Below, piece by piece: positions 46,101 to 59,400 of a DNA stretch of 64,000 nucleotides. The stretch comes from Thozetella sp. PMI_491 (Eukaryota > Ascomycota > Sordariomycetes > Chaetosphaeriales > Chaetosphaeriaceae), in assembly GCA_021432635.1 (NCBI GenBank), contig MU270031.1, positions 746,118 through 810,117 of the forward strand. The letters are read 5' to 3'. Numbering within the stretch: position 1 is the stretch's first letter; each line of letters opens with the position of its first letter. The translations under genes and the position numbers were made by a program. The notes under the pieces are model-generated. The model did no database searches, was not told the origin of the DNA, and saw nothing but the letters and a program-made list of their open reading frames with translations.

Positions 46101-49100
46101 CATGATACTTGTTGCTTGCTCTAGTTTGAAGGGGATAGCAACGGCAAGGACGAGAGGCTTGGCTGTCTTGTCCGCAGAAGTCTATCCCACTGCCGGTGGC
46201 CGGTCGGCAGTTGGTTACGACGATATCATGTTCCATTGAGCTTCTATCGCAGCCCCTGAGGGATACTGTGATGGCAGCGGCAGCCCGAGGTAGCATTGCT
46301 GGGTGACAGCGACACGTCTCGGAGCTCTCCGCGCTGGAGCATACATGGAGACCGGAGACCCGGCTGCATACCGCAGGGGGAGTGCCGCTAAAACTTGGGG
46401 GATGCAGCCCCAGCATCACCATCAGGCCACATAAGAACAGGGCTAGACAGCCAGCAGGGAACCACGATAGGAGGAGGAGGGGTGACATCGACTAAGCAAA
46501 CCCCTGTCCTGCCAGCTTGATGGTGGTCGTCACATCGACTACAATCTGCAGCCCAGCAGATCAGCCACAAAACACGCAGGCGGAGACGTTGTCATCCTGT
46601 CAAGGTCGGCTTGCGATTGGCTTCTGGGCACCTGCTCCACGTTTCAGAATTGAAAAGGAGCCAGGATGCCGGGGGAGCGTCACCCAGAGGAATGACTCGG
46701 CCTGATATTTTTGGGACCGCGAAAAAGTACAGTATGGGGGGAGAGGGAGCGAGATGGCTGCATTGGGCGAGCAGTTCTGCCCGAATTCCCTCCACCATCA
46801 GGAGAGCCAAAGCCGTCTTTTCTAGGCGTGATTGGCGGCGGAATGAATGGATGCATTGAGCTGCCCGGGTGTCTAGAGACGGGTAGTTGGGAGGACGGGT
46901 GGAGGCTCCCCCAAAAGTTGCTGGACCCGAAGGGTGGGTACGGCTTCGTTTCAGCCGATGTTGGAAAGCGCCCATTCCAGGAACCTCGGGGTCCTCAGGT
47001 TCATGCGATAACACAAAGGCCGGCTGGTCCCTGGGGGATGGCGGAGATCACAAGGGCCAGGCAAGAAGCGAACGGACGACGGTAACATGTTGACCGGACC
47101 AACCCCTGGGGGGGGGGACGCGATATGGGGGAGGGAGGGGAGGACCTGGACGACGATGGCATTCGGATCTGGCAAACTGCGACACTAAAAAAACAATCGG
47201 GCATTTTCTCGATCGTTAGCGCCCTCGCACCTTCCCCCATTCAGCATCTATCGAGGCTCGGTGCACGTGCCAACTCTGGCGCCAACCTCAGCTGACGGCG
47301 GTGGGAGTGGGGGAAAAGGGTGGGAACGAACGGGCTTGAGGCGGCAAGGAAGGAAAGAAAGGACTAACTATTAGATGCGCCTTCCCGGGAACGCCCAACG
47401 TTTGCTGGAAATGGGTGGCTTCCAGAGATTCTTAGACACATGTCGTGCGCTCCCGCCCTGGACAGGCCTGCTGTGCCGATGTTTGGGGGCGGTCGGCGAG
47501 GCGATCTTCAGCTCCAGGTGGGAGCATCGGCTGCTGGATTGGGAAACCCTTGGCCTGGTCTCAGACAAGCACTGACACAGTTTGAACCCCGGGCCCTGCT
47601 GAATCGATGAGGCTCCAACATCGGACACAAAGCACTCCCTCGTCCGTATGTACAACGCACGCATAAAGGTACCCAGCGAGGCGTATTCTGCTGTCCCCAA
47701 TCCCCGTCTCCCATCCCCATCCCCATCCCCGTCGCCGTCGCTCTCACGGTTTCGGATCTCATCTCGTCACGAACGCATCCGATCCCGGGCGCCCCCTCGG
47801 TTCTGTCAAAGCATTGTTTCGTCGCCCCAAAAGCTTGAACCCTCCCTGGTCCTGTGTGCCAGCCTCATCCCGGACCGCAAGGTTGGATGATCGTGTTCGG
47901 CGATCCAAACATCCACCATCCGAAGCTGTCAACAGCGGCGCCCGGCTCACGCTGGCTGCGCTGCAGTCGCATTCCGGCGCCGGGCTGCAACTTTTTAAGG
48001 TTAATCTGGCCAGCACGAGCCGCACTGACGCGGTCCTCGGCGCCGGCAAGCCCATGTGAAACAGCCCATGTCGGCATCAAGCCCGTTGCAAGCTCGCCTC
48101 ACCGCAGTCAACGCCCGCCAGGGTGCGCACCGCACCGCACCCCTCCTAGTGCTTTCTCGTATTGCCGCCCGAGGACGAACTGACAATCCCCCAACGCAGA
48201 GGGTCTGGATTTTACGCGGACGTGGCCTGGCAGGATCGCCGTTGAGGCGGCCCCTTATTGCCCTCTATTCATAGGAGCCGGCGAGCGCTAAATAAAGAAG
48301 GCGTGAGGCGGCTCAAGCTAGAAAACCAGGGGGCGGAAGCGAACCGTAAAGCTCTCTAATGCGGCTTTCTAGAAGATCGTCGTTAGTGTTAGGGATGACG
48401 AGGGGTCGCCCTTGCCGTGGCCCCAGTGTTCTGTGGGTTTCAGCGACCAAAAGGCGTTGCGTAGCGATCACCAAACCCACGTGGGTTTCGCGTTCCAAGT
48501 TGATATCGTGCCTTGGGTGAGGTGGAGTTTGCTCGTGTGGCCCATTTCCTTCGCTCCAGAGCTGCCTGAAGGCGGCCGAATCCGGCAACCCGGGCGTATT
48601 TCCCATCATGCGTCTCGCTGAGTTAGTTAACTCCGTCTTTTGCAAGAGAAACTGGCTACTTTATCATCCCATACATTAGAGCAGTTATTGGACCGTGAGC
48701 ACAGTCAGCTTACTGCAATTTTTTGCTCTACGAGTCGACAGGTGCTGGCCGTCGACTTGTTGGTCTCTATACCTATCTAGGCAGTCTAGGTTGGCTCAGG
48801 ACCCAAGGACCTGCACCATAATACATATTAGACGTGGCTGTTCCACCCGTCGTCCCGTCCGTCGTGGTCCGTCTCGACCCAACAAGGCCGCGTGCTCCCT
48901 GGAAGTGGGGGGATGGTCAGAGTGTGGATATGTCACTTCTGGGGTTGACAGCTGGCGGGCCATTAGTCCCCGTCAGACGAGCATAGCCACGACGATACGC
49001 AAACATGGGCACGATTCAAGACGTAAAGGCGAAACTCTGGAGCTCTGAATTCTTGACAGTCCAGGTCTGCCTGGATTGGGAAGTGGCTGATGGCAGCTCA

Positions 49101-52100
49101 ATGCTTATCCTCAATGCGGCAGGTGTACAAGTCTACTGCCACCGCACCGCCCATGTTTCTGGAGGCTGAGGCGTTGATGCAGCCAGCTGCCCTGGTCGAT
49201 AGATACAAGGGAAGAAGCGATAGAGGTTGTTTGCTGCCGCCTAAACGCCCCCCCAAAGTCTCGGTTACGTTCTTAGTTACCGCCGCTCCCCGGCCTCCGA
49301 CGGATCCCTGGCTGGCGTTAGGACAGGCGGCGTGGCGAGCACCTATCTTCCGGTGACAGATCATGTGCCATAAGCGAGCGTGGGTATGGGTAGCGTTCCG
49401 GCGTATGTTGCGCCTACGTATACCAATCCGACGGCGCCCTTGGGCTGCGCATGTGAGGTCAGGCGGGGAGTTCCACGGTGGCGGCTGCTGCAGAGGAGAC
49501 CAACACCATGTCCATCCAAGGAGGTCGCTTGATGACTCCATGCCCGACGTCTACCGGAAATAGAAGTTCGGTAAGGACAAGCCATTTTCATCCTGCTCGC
49601 ATGGACTTATGGGGAGCTAGCATGCAGATGGCATCTTGATGCCCCCAACTTCCACATCAACACACCGATGCAGACACCATATCTCCCAGCTAGCGGATGC
49701 TGAAGGAGCGAGTGCCCGCAGGGGAGCGAGTACAATACAGCCCCCGGTATTTGTTTGTTTGTCTGTTCGGTAGAGTGGGAATTAAACGGCCATTTGTCCC
49801 AGTGGCGAGCCAAAAGGACCGGAAACGAGCCACCGGAGCTGTTTACTGTCTTTCGAGCCCTCCAATTTGCCTCGCCTCTGCCTCGTACCCAACTAACAAA
49901 CATGCAGTGGGTGGAGTGAATGTAGGCACGAGAACGCTAGAGACCTAGCTAGGAACACTCTGGAGGGCCTTCACTCGTACTGCGATACAGGGCAGCCTCA
50001 GCTCCCTGCCTCGTGCTGCTGGAGACTTGCACGGGACGGTACTGAGCACTCTCCAGCTACAGAACCGGGAACGTGCCAAGGCTTTCGATGGGCTTGATGA
50101 ACCGTTCGATCCTATAACGGTATCAGACGGTGGTCCGGGTTCGATTGGGGAGGGAATGGCAACATGACGCTGCGCCTCATACTTCTGTGCCAATAATGAA
50201 GCCGTCTTCTGTGCTGCCTCCAACGCGACTCTCATCGGCGCTCGTCCACAAACGCGCCCTACCCTGGGCCGCCGGCGCCTTCGAATAGTTGCAATACGCG
50301 ATTCTGCCTTCCTGAAGGAAGGAATGGCCCCATGAGCTCTCGTTTCAGATACACAGATGCGCGATTCGTAGCGTGAAGGTGGGCAAACCGCAATGCAGTG
50401 CAGTTTTGCATATCAACGGATTCTTCGTGCTTACGCGCTGGGCCCGATGGCAAGTCCGGGGTTCAGACGCTGTGTGCTGCCAGGGATGGCAGGACGACGA
50501 TCGGGAAGCGACCCCAAGCCCGGTTGCCTCTGGAAAGGCGCCCCCCGAGGCCATGTTAGGCGCGACTTCTGTTGCGAAGGTAACAGAGTTCGGATGCGGA
50601 TGGGAGGCGGTGGAGGATGGGGGCGGAGGCGGCGGCCGCGGCCTATGGGAATCATGCTAGCGACTCACACCTCCAACGCTCGCCTCGATACATCAGCGTA
50701 CGACAGGGTTGCACAGGCAGCGCACTGCTCGCTGGTAGCCCGCCACTGGGGCCCCGACAATATCGAGGCGCAATATACCCGGCAATGCAGGGTGCCGAGT
50801 GTATTGTCAAGCACAGTTTGCCGACCCAGACAAGATGACGATGCCTTTGGGCGGTCTGTTCAGCTCCGCTGCAGGCTGTTTCTCAGCAAACCTCATCGCC
50901 CCGACCACCGCACCGGGTTGACGTACGCAGCGACCCGGCAGATACATTGCCTCCCCACCCACAGTCTGTCGATTGCAGAATCTCGGTCCCGGAGGGTACG
51001 TCCCAGATGATGTACTGTACTCAATCTACTTCCGACGCCCGAGCCACAGCCGCGCAGAGGTCACCGCTGAACCACTGACAGGCGCCACTCTGAACCCACC
51101 CCCCTAAGCCTATTGATCCTCCGGGCGCGTAGACGCGTCCCAGCGGCTGAGCTGGGCCACGATCACAAAAAGGCTCATCATCAACCAGGAACCGCGGACA
51201 GCCCAAGGCTTTACTGCGGACTTGTTTGGAAGCCTTCATCCGTACTATTTCCCCGCCTCTGCCGCTGTACCACCAGGCCTGCACCATCCACCCCCCCACG
51301 ATAGCGTGGCCCGAAGGACCCCAAACCGTCCCGGCCGGGCCTGCATCGTGGGCCATGACCGAGATGGGGACCGGCGGCGCGGATGCCGGGGCGAAAAAAA
51401 ATGGAGATCAGGAGATGAACTCGTCGCGCTGTTAGGAGGGACCCCCGGGCAAGGCCCGTCCGATAGAGCAGGCCATCCCGTCCTGATGCCTTGTCGATCC
51501 CCTGGCGAGGGTTACAATCCACAAGAGTTCCCGACTCGTGCCATCCCGTCACGGACCATCTATTGGGTACCCGCTGACTCCTAGGATGGAAAGTCACCTT
51601 CTACTCTGGTTCTTCGATGCGGGTTCCCAAGCGGGAGCTAGGGTAGCGGCTCACGGCATCGGCACTTGGAACTCCCGCTGTGAACCTCCTGCGGACGATG
51701 GTTCTGCACGGGGCTCCTGTACAACGCCAGGCACTGGAATCCAGAGTAAACACGCAAAGACATATGGGCCGCCCCAGCCACGTCATCCGATGCTGGCACG
51801 ATCGGGCAGTTTCTGCCAGCTCAGGGCGGAGGTGGAGAGGGAGAGGCAGTGTGTGTGTGTGGGCTGCTACGTCAGGATCCCGGTGGCAGAGATCCATAGG
51901 GTTTGGACGAAAAAGAGGCGCATAGACTACACGGCCCGATTGGTCGTGGGAGAGACCTGGAGAGGTCGGTGAGGCCACCGACGGCCTCCCAACGACCTCT
52001 GTGGGGGCCCATTCGACCTAGATGATATTCCTGGCCCGGTTGTGGAGCGGCGAGTACGGCCCGCGAGGCATATGAGCATCCTGCCGGGATACTGACATTG

Positions 52101-53282
52101 GGCACTCGGTCAATAGCGCAATAGGCACCAGAGAGACGCAAATTCCGTAGAGCGTTTGATCCATGTGCTTACGCAGGCCAGAACGGCGACCGCGGCTCGG
52201 ACGTCTTATCCCAGACGTGTGTCTGCAGCGCCGTGCCTGGGTTACACTCCTGGGCACTGAATACGGGACCTTTGTAAGCTGTTGGGTGGCTATTCGAGGT
52301 ATATTCATTTCTCCTTCCCAGGTTTGAAATAGATGCTTCGTTAGACCAGCAACCCAATCCCAGGGTCTCATTCTCTGGCGTCTGCAGCTTACGTTTCCCA
52401 GACTGCCACACAGCTGCACTCGCTTCGATGCCGTGGTCATGGTGGCGCGCCGGTCGGGGTCGAAGTCGCTCCTCTGGTCATTCGCGAGCCCTGTCGCTAC
52501 AACGGAGCCTGGCATCAGGTAAGCTACCACGATGGGCATTCTCTGGAGCCTGCTGACTCCGGCGTTTTCAGGGAATACTGACAGGGGAAGAAGGACTGAC
52601 TGAGGAAGCTTTCGACCCTCCTGGGGCCACAGGATAAGTCGTATCAGTTTTCGTGATGTAGATGCTGGAGAAAAGCACCGACTGGCTTGCACGCCGGCAT
52701 ACTGGTATGCTGGTATGAGGGAACATTGGCCCCCATCAGGTGCCGCCACAGTTCACGTAGAGTCGACGGTCCCTGAGAATATCAGCGAAGCGCGTCTTCA
52801 GGTGGCCTCCTTTTGTTAACTTTCTTTGAAGCTATTGTGCTGACCCCGCGGAAAGGAGGCCGACGAACAAATAAACACGCCGAGAATGCCTCGAGGGCTC
52901 CCTTCCTCTACAGATTCATGCTTGTCCGTCTAACTACTTGTTTCGTGCCTACCTCTCCCCCCTGTCGACGGATAGAGAGCACCCGGACGCGACGCTGAAT
53001 GGGCGGGAACGCTATGGTAACATGTTGAGACATTGATGGTGGTGTATGCCTAGGGAAGGACTGGACGGACGGTTGGCCAAGAATATGTTCATATTTAAAA
53101 TTGCGAGATCATGTCTCAGTCTTCTCAGGTCTGTCTAGCATCTAGATGACTTACAAACAAAACATCCCAGCAACCGAACCACCTACTGCAACGCCCGTAG
53201 ATGACCGTCGATCCATGACGAACACCATAGGATATCTAAAAGGAAGCAACTACTGGCGGACTTTTCATACCATCTTCTTATC
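43121..53282. other. Ten-kilobase region without a supportable gene
   Basis: This lies between the putative regulator (start at 43120, -) and the isocitrate lyase stop. It holds many overlapping 60-245 codon frames on both strands, none with a domain, plausible splicing or consistent codon use. Features seen: C/G homopolymer tracts (for example 47109-47117), a CCATCC-type microsatellite at 47711-47730, and a CACGTG at 47264-47269. It may hold the long promoter or leader of the regulator, or noncoding transcripts; none can be proved from sequence. Confidence 0.5.
47711..47730. repeat. Short CCATCC/CCCCAT microsatellite
   Basis: About three imperfect hexamer units followed by GTCGCC units. It is small and probably of no function. 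Confidence 0.7.
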
Positions 53283-55124
53283 TCAGTGGAACTGGTCCTC
53301 TGTAACTCCCTTGCCCATGGCCGCCGTCGAACTGATGCCACCGGTCACCATCTTTAGCAGCTCGTCGGCGTAAGTGGCACCGCTCCACTTCTGGTGCTTG
53401 ACGACGTCGACGCCACCCTCCATCTCAGGCTCCTGCACGAGCTCGCCGTACGCACGCATACCGATCTGGCTATATGCCTTGGCGAACGTGTCGCTGATCA
53501 GAGCTGTCGTGTGCAAACCGGCGAGGGTTATGAACTGCCAGCAGTAGCCCAGGGTGGCGAGACGCCGGATGTACGTCTCCTGCTCTTGCCTGGGCATGGC
53601 TGTCTTCCAGTTGAACGAGGGAGAAAGGTTGTAGGCGAGTCTGTAGAAGACAGGTTAGTGTTAGCGGCGGGGAGGGGGGACGAGGCGACAAACTTTTGCT
53701 CAGGCCACACGGCGTGGACGCCACGGGCGAATTCCTCGGCCTGCTTGTAATCGGGCAGCTTGCTCTCCATCCAGATAGCATCGCAGTAAGGCGCGTAGGC
53801 AACCGCACGGTTGATGGCGCAGTCGCAGCCGCCCTTGAGGCGGTAGTAGCCCTCACGGGTCCGGGGCGAGTCCCAGTCGAAGAAGACGTCCTTACCGAGG
53901 ATACCGCGTGCGACAGCCCGCGCCTCGGTGTTGGACAACGCCTTGCCGCGGATGGCCGAGCGGTACTGGGCGACGAGGGCCTTGGCGTCGGCGCCGGCCT
54001 GGGCCTGGATCGCAGCCACGACGGCGTCGTCGAAGCGCATCAGCCGGGCAGACGCCAGCCAGCTGTCCTCAATGGACTGCAGCTCGGCACCAACCTTGCC
54101 AGCGCGCTCGGCTGCCAGCATCAGGTCATTGAGCGGCTGCAGCGTCGGGTTAGTGCAGCCCATGATGAATGCATGGTCGCGCGGGTCGATGGTGGTGGTG
54201 ATGAGGGTAGCAGCCTCGGCGTCGGTTCGCGCTACGGCAACCAGGTTGGAGCCCATGATGTCGGCCTGGGCACGAATCGCCACCAGCCGGTTGATGTGCT
54301 CGCTAATGGGCACAAGCACCTTGCCGGCCATGTGACCGCACTTCTTGGTACCGGGCGCCTGGTCCTCGATGTGGATGCCGGCCGCGCCCTTCTCGATGAA
54401 GAGCTTGGTCAGCTTCATGACGGCTGTCAAGCCGCCGTGGCCCGTGTCGGCATCGGCAATGATGGGACGCAGGTAGTCGATATTGGCGAGCTTCGCGCGC
54501 TCCGCCCTCGGCACGGAGAGACGCTCCTGGCGTTGCTTGCGGTCGTGGAAGAGCTGCGCCATGAAGAGATGGGCCACCTTGTTCGGCACGGTGGTCTGGG
54601 GAGCAAGAGAGGCTTGTCAGTATCACCGAGGCACAAAGTTTTCCCGGACCACTCTAGGGGTTCTTGGGGAGACTCACGTAAGGGTAGTCAGCGAGATCCG
54701 GGCCCGGCTCGTCGGACGCGGAGGCGGTGGAGGAGGACTGCCATCCCGAGACGTATACGGTGTCGAGGTATTTGGCCATTTGCGTGACCATTGTCGGCTC
54801 CAAGCAGCCATATGTGTAGCTCGCGTCTCGTGTCTGGCATCTTGTTAGCCCTGTCTCGTCTTGGTTTCCAGACCCTTAGGGATAGCCGCGCACCTGGAAG
54901 CGGTTCTCAAGAATCTGCCACAGCTTCTTAGACTGCGCGTTGCTGGGGTAGTCGATCTTGAGGTGGCCCCTCTTAGATACGATCTGCTCCGCCGTGAACG
55001 GCCGCTTGGTATACCTCCATCTCGGGTCGCTCCACCACTGCTTGACGGCAGCAACCTCCTCGGCAAAGAGCTGGTCTTCCCGGCTGGGGTCGACAGCGGT
55101 GTTGATCATGTTGCTGGCAGCCAT
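53283..55124 (-). CDS. icl1: Isocitrate lyase (glyoxylate cycle)
   Basis: Exons 54894-55124, 54678-54833, 53694-54595 and 53283-53640 (548 aa, the normal fungal length). It cleaves isocitrate to glyoxylate and succinate, allowing growth on acetate, fatty acids or C2 sources. The signature KKCGH lies at 213-217 with catalytic C215. Other family segments: [58 protein letters not shown] and [11 protein letters not shown] chose the ATG at 55124 ([18 protein letters not shown]) as fungal ICLs start this way; the frame continues 35 codons upstream with nothing conserved. The C-terminus (TEDQFH) has no PTS1, so glyoxysomal import would need another signal. Orthologues are acu-3 and acuD. Introns are 60, 82 and 53 nt. 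Confidence 0.95.
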
Positions 55125-56496
55125 GTTGGGGGCAGCCCGGGTCCGGGGATGGCGCGTGGTGCTCTGGTATGTGATGATGAGGGGTTGGCTTGATGTACAG
55201 GATGTGTTGCTCGCTGGAGGTTCGAGCAAGCCGCGGCACCAAGGGAGAGGGAGCAGCTCTTGAAGACAAAGACACGGGTGGAATGTGAAGCTTGGGGGAG
55301 AGGGGAAAGGCCAAGCCAGGAGGAGACGGGGAGCTAGTCAGCTTTAACTATCTCAAGGAGCGGTTCGCGGCATGACATGACATGGCAGGGCATGACACGA
55401 CGACCAGACGGTCGGCTGGTGGAGGCCGGACTGGCGGGCGTCATATCGAGCTATCCCTCCCTCCGGTTGGCTAGGCCGGAAGCACGAGCCTCGGGAAGAA
55501 GCTTTCTCTATCTCTCGCCCTCCGCCGCCGCCCATTCCCAGCGCGTCGGTCGTTGGCCGAGCTGCGTGGACTCGTGAGGAGAGGATTCGGCTGAAGGGGA
55601 TGTGGTCTAGAAGCCCCCACTGATTTAGTGCCGCCATTGGCCGAAGAGCCGAGCAGGTGCCGGGAACGTCTCACTAAGCTGCTGCTATCCAACTTTAGGT
55701 ACCTAGCTCTGCTTGCTGTGGGGAAGATTTTTTTAAGGGCACTAACAGGTGCTCCCCCTCAGGCCTGTCAAGGGACCCCTCCCCCACTGCCCAAAAACCC
55801 CGAGTGCAGGGCGCGCGAAAGCAAAGGGTCGTGAGGCTTCTTGATGAGCTTCTCAATTGCAATTGGGTAGCCAATTGAGTTGGGGATGGCCGCCTCTGCA
55901 CCCGGGCCGAAAACGCTATTTCACAAGCCTGGGCGCCTTCCGGGGCCGAAGGACGAGGGGCAGCCGCTGCGGAGGGGCCGACTCTTTACATGTGAAAAGG
56001 GGAGGTGCGTCATAGGCCAGCCCGGCCGCCCCTCCTTTCCTAGTCATGCGGCTCCTGCCCTGGGAGCGCCCCCACTGCGTTCATTGGGTCCCCTGGCACT
56101 CGGTCAACTTCCGAGTAGACGTCAACCGCCGGGTTTAGCGCCTCGCTGCCGACAAATATCATGTGCCGGACGGATGCGAGCAGGTGCAAGCTCTGAGCGG
56201 TGGTTGACCCACTCCTCACAATATCCCTAGATGAGCCGCAAACACGGTATGGAGAATGAAGAATGCAGTAGCAAAAGTTTTTAAAAGAAAAAGATGTCAG
56301 CTCGGATTAAGTACCTATCAGCTCCGTCTAAAATCAGTCAGAGGGACATCTCCAGAGGGTGGAATGCCTCGACTATTCCTTAGGTCATGCTGAGCGCAGA
56401 AGCTACCAAGCAGTGTTCGCGTTGCTAATATCGGCGGAGGGCTTCTCCCCACCCCAGAAATCAATGCCATTACAACCTCTTTTCTGCGCAGCAAGG
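55125..56496. other. Intergenic, ICL promoter and flank
   Basis: 1.4 kb upstream of isocitrate lyase and downstream of the helicase-like gene. No gene is supported. It marks the left edge of a less GC-rich, accessory-looking stretch. Confidence 0.5.
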
Positions 56497-59400
56497 TCAT
56501 CGTCGTCGCTCTCGTTCCCAGCAGTTAGAGCGCTTTGAGTGCTTCACACCCCAGCCATCCGTCGTAGCAGTTGTCGTGGCAGTGATGTCCTTTCCATCGA
56601 AACCGGCAGAGGGTTTCGCATTCCATCCACCACTGTTTGGCGCATCTTTCAGCCACTTCAGAGGCTTTGCCTCGTCAAGGCGTAGCTGAGCTGCCTCAAA
56701 CTCCTCTGAAGTCATAGTCATAGCCATGGTGCTTAGCTGGTCCTTCTTGACCCATCTCTTCTGCCCGACTGGGGTTAATTCTTCCAGTTCCAGCGTGTTG
56801 CTGAGATAGACAGTTGCAACCTGATCATTCCCCTTGAAGAACGCATGCATTGCAGCGATCTCTCCAGTAGCTCGTGTAGCTGATTTCGGCACAATATAGA
56901 TATTTGCGTGCGACGCTCGGGATGCTGCAACAACATTCGTCGGTCTATCTCCACTCAAGCCGAGGCCATCGCTACGTGTAGCGTCGTATACCGCGATATG
57001 TGCGTCATGTCCTTGTGCACCTGTAATTTTTAGACGTTAGTAAAACCAGATGTACATAGATCGGGGCTGGCCTACGTACCTGTTACGGTTCGGACGTCAA
57101 TAAGATCAGGGTGTGCGTGGATTGGGGCCAACGATGTGACCACCTGGTTGAGAAGTTCGGCTTGCGCTTGAGAGGGCGACATGACCAAGACGTGGGCTCG
57201 GTGTCCAACTTGATCGCTGTTGGTGTCGGGATGGATATGACAGGCTCCGTATTGAAAAATAGTGCGCACTACCTCTCGAACAACACGGGCAGTGCCGTTG
57301 TTGATAGGGCTAAAGCCAGACTTCTTGTGCCTCGAACCCGGGGAATCAACCAACAGGAGGAGCGAGCTACCCTTGACATTTGGGCCGCCTAGCACACGAA
57401 GGATGCGACGAATACTCCGGTTAACCAGGTCGGATGATGATCCATAGCTATAATTCTCTGCCATCATAGTACCGGCGTAGTACCTGGTTGAGACCCAGCG
57501 CTCAACGCCGCCATGCGCACGCATATTGATGTCGAGATAGTTGACATCTACCCCAGCGAAAGCAGCGCGCTTAAGAAAGGCCATTCGGATCTGCGCAGAT
57601 GGGTTGATCATGTCAAGCGCCGGAAGCGTGGTGATGTCTGTCGTCACTGTAAAAGGGCCAATTTGCTTGATATCGCCAGTGACTAGTCGGAGGATGGCCT
57701 CCGGCGCGCATTGCCATTGAGCATATTGCGATGCTTCTGTCTCTCGTGCGCCTTCCTCAGTCAGTACCACTTGCCAGGTACAGAACTCTGGGAAGCGGCT
57801 GTGGAAGCTGTATGCTGCCAGAGCGGTGCAAATGATGACATCCGATTCCATGGAGACTTCGCTCATGACATCGTACATCGTTGTCTCGATGTACTGGCTG
57901 TTGGCTTCCCAGCCTCGGGGATCGGAGCCTCGAGTTTTGATGAGCTCTGCCAACCATTCGTAATCCTCTGATGTGTCGATCAGGTGCTTGACACGGGCGC
58001 AAAAGGACATATCACCGCCCCAATGCTGCCTGAGCTTATCTTGACCGCGACACTTTTGCCCAAGCTCGAAGAGCTGGTACTCAGTCTCAGCCAAGTTGAC
58101 GATCTTGTCCTTCTCTTTCGGAAACACGTTGAGGCGCGTGATCACGGCGTCCTTTTTACCGAACCGCTCAAAAATGGAGCGAGTACGGCCGAGAAGATCG
58201 TCGCATTGGCGGTTTTGGGAGCCAATAATTAGTGCTCGACACTTGTCCGGATTTACCGTCGATGTATTGCAGCCACCAAGACAGGCGAGAGCAAGAAGCG
58301 TAAGGCCAGTCTCCGTCTTTCCGGTTCCCGTTGCGCCGGAGGTAAGCCATATTCCGTATGGGAGGTCGCTAATGTTGAGAATAGCTGCCTGCTGGTGCTG
58401 ATTGAGGCGAGAAAACTGCTTATACGTGTTGTACAGCGCTTCATCTGCCTTGGCCGTTTGCTCGCGGGCCTTGATGGCACGAATAGCCTCAAGAAGAGGG
58501 AAATGCTTGAAAGCATTAACCCTATCGGCCGGGTCTGGGTCTGTGAACCGAAGAAGATAGTCGCTAATGCCATCCTTCTCACGACAATCGCCCTAAACAT
58601 TCAGCGCATTGATGCGCATGTTCAAAGTAGCTTGACGATGGAGAGGCGTAATATTGCCTGTTACAGAAAAGCGATCTTGCTGGGCTGCCACCATTGCCTG
58701 AGCCATGCTGTTGTTGCGAACCGAGACAGCTTTGAAGGAAAACTGGATGATAGGTGCCCGGCCGCATGCACGGGGCCAACCCGGCTGGCGAGGCGCTGTC
58801 GCATAGATAAAGGCTCTGCACCACGAGAGTTCTCTTGGTACGGCAAACCGGCAAGCGTGCCATACTGGACGTTTGATGCTTTTCTCTAGAGGAGGCGGTC
58901 GGGCATTTTTATCCTTTACCAACGCCGAGACCCATTCGCGGAGGCGAAGTAGGTGCTCCTCTGCAGTATCACCCGCAATAAACGAACCCTGCGGATCAAA
59001 CTGACCGGGTTTCCGGCTGACAGTAAGCTCAGCTTTGATCACATCTTGCTGGCTCATGTCCTGGTTGGAGATTGTCTGGATAGCCGCTCGAATGATCTCG
59101 CTCGCCGCTTGTGGGGTATCAACATCCCGCGCGTGTCCGGTAGTTACTTGAAGTAGATACTGGTATATCGTGTCGATTAGCTCATTATCTGTGAACATAC
59201 CAGCCTCCGGCGTCTGAAGTTTGTATTCAGAATCTAGCTGGAAGTTGAAGGAGGCTCCAACTGGAGGAAGTAACCCCAAGCATTCTTCATCGCGGAGGCA
59301 AAAAAAGTAGCCACATTGGACGCCGTCGATAGATTGGCCGGGAACCTTAATGGGAGCCCAGGTAGTTGGTATTCCGAGGATCTGGTCTTCAACCGCTGAC

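Noticed and set aside
45754-46488. 244-codon minus-strand frame in the gene desert
   Set aside because: Although it starts with a hydrophobic stretch, it lacks any domain or consistent composition and overlaps other equally long frames.
50120-50170. GGTTCGATT motif resembling a tRNA T loop
   Set aside because: No matching acceptor or anticodon stem can be drawn around it, and no A-box lies at the right distance.
52018-52749. 243-codon minus-strand frame downstream of the ICL gene
   Set aside because: Mixed, unstructured sequence with no recognisable motif; probably chance in GC-rich DNA.
53696-54787. 363-codon plus-strand frame over isocitrate lyase
   Set aside because: It is the exact shadow of a strongly conserved enzyme with high GC3, crosses its introns, and has no domain.
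58253-58600. 115-codon frame starting at the internal TAG of the OTU-helicase gene
   Set aside because: It is out of frame with the helicase Walker A sequence, which reads clearly in the original frame.
58560-58600. Short intron that would remove the in-frame TAG
   Set aside because: The only GT...AG span nearby (about 35 nt) shifts the frame and destroys the downstream helicase reading; no branch site is present.
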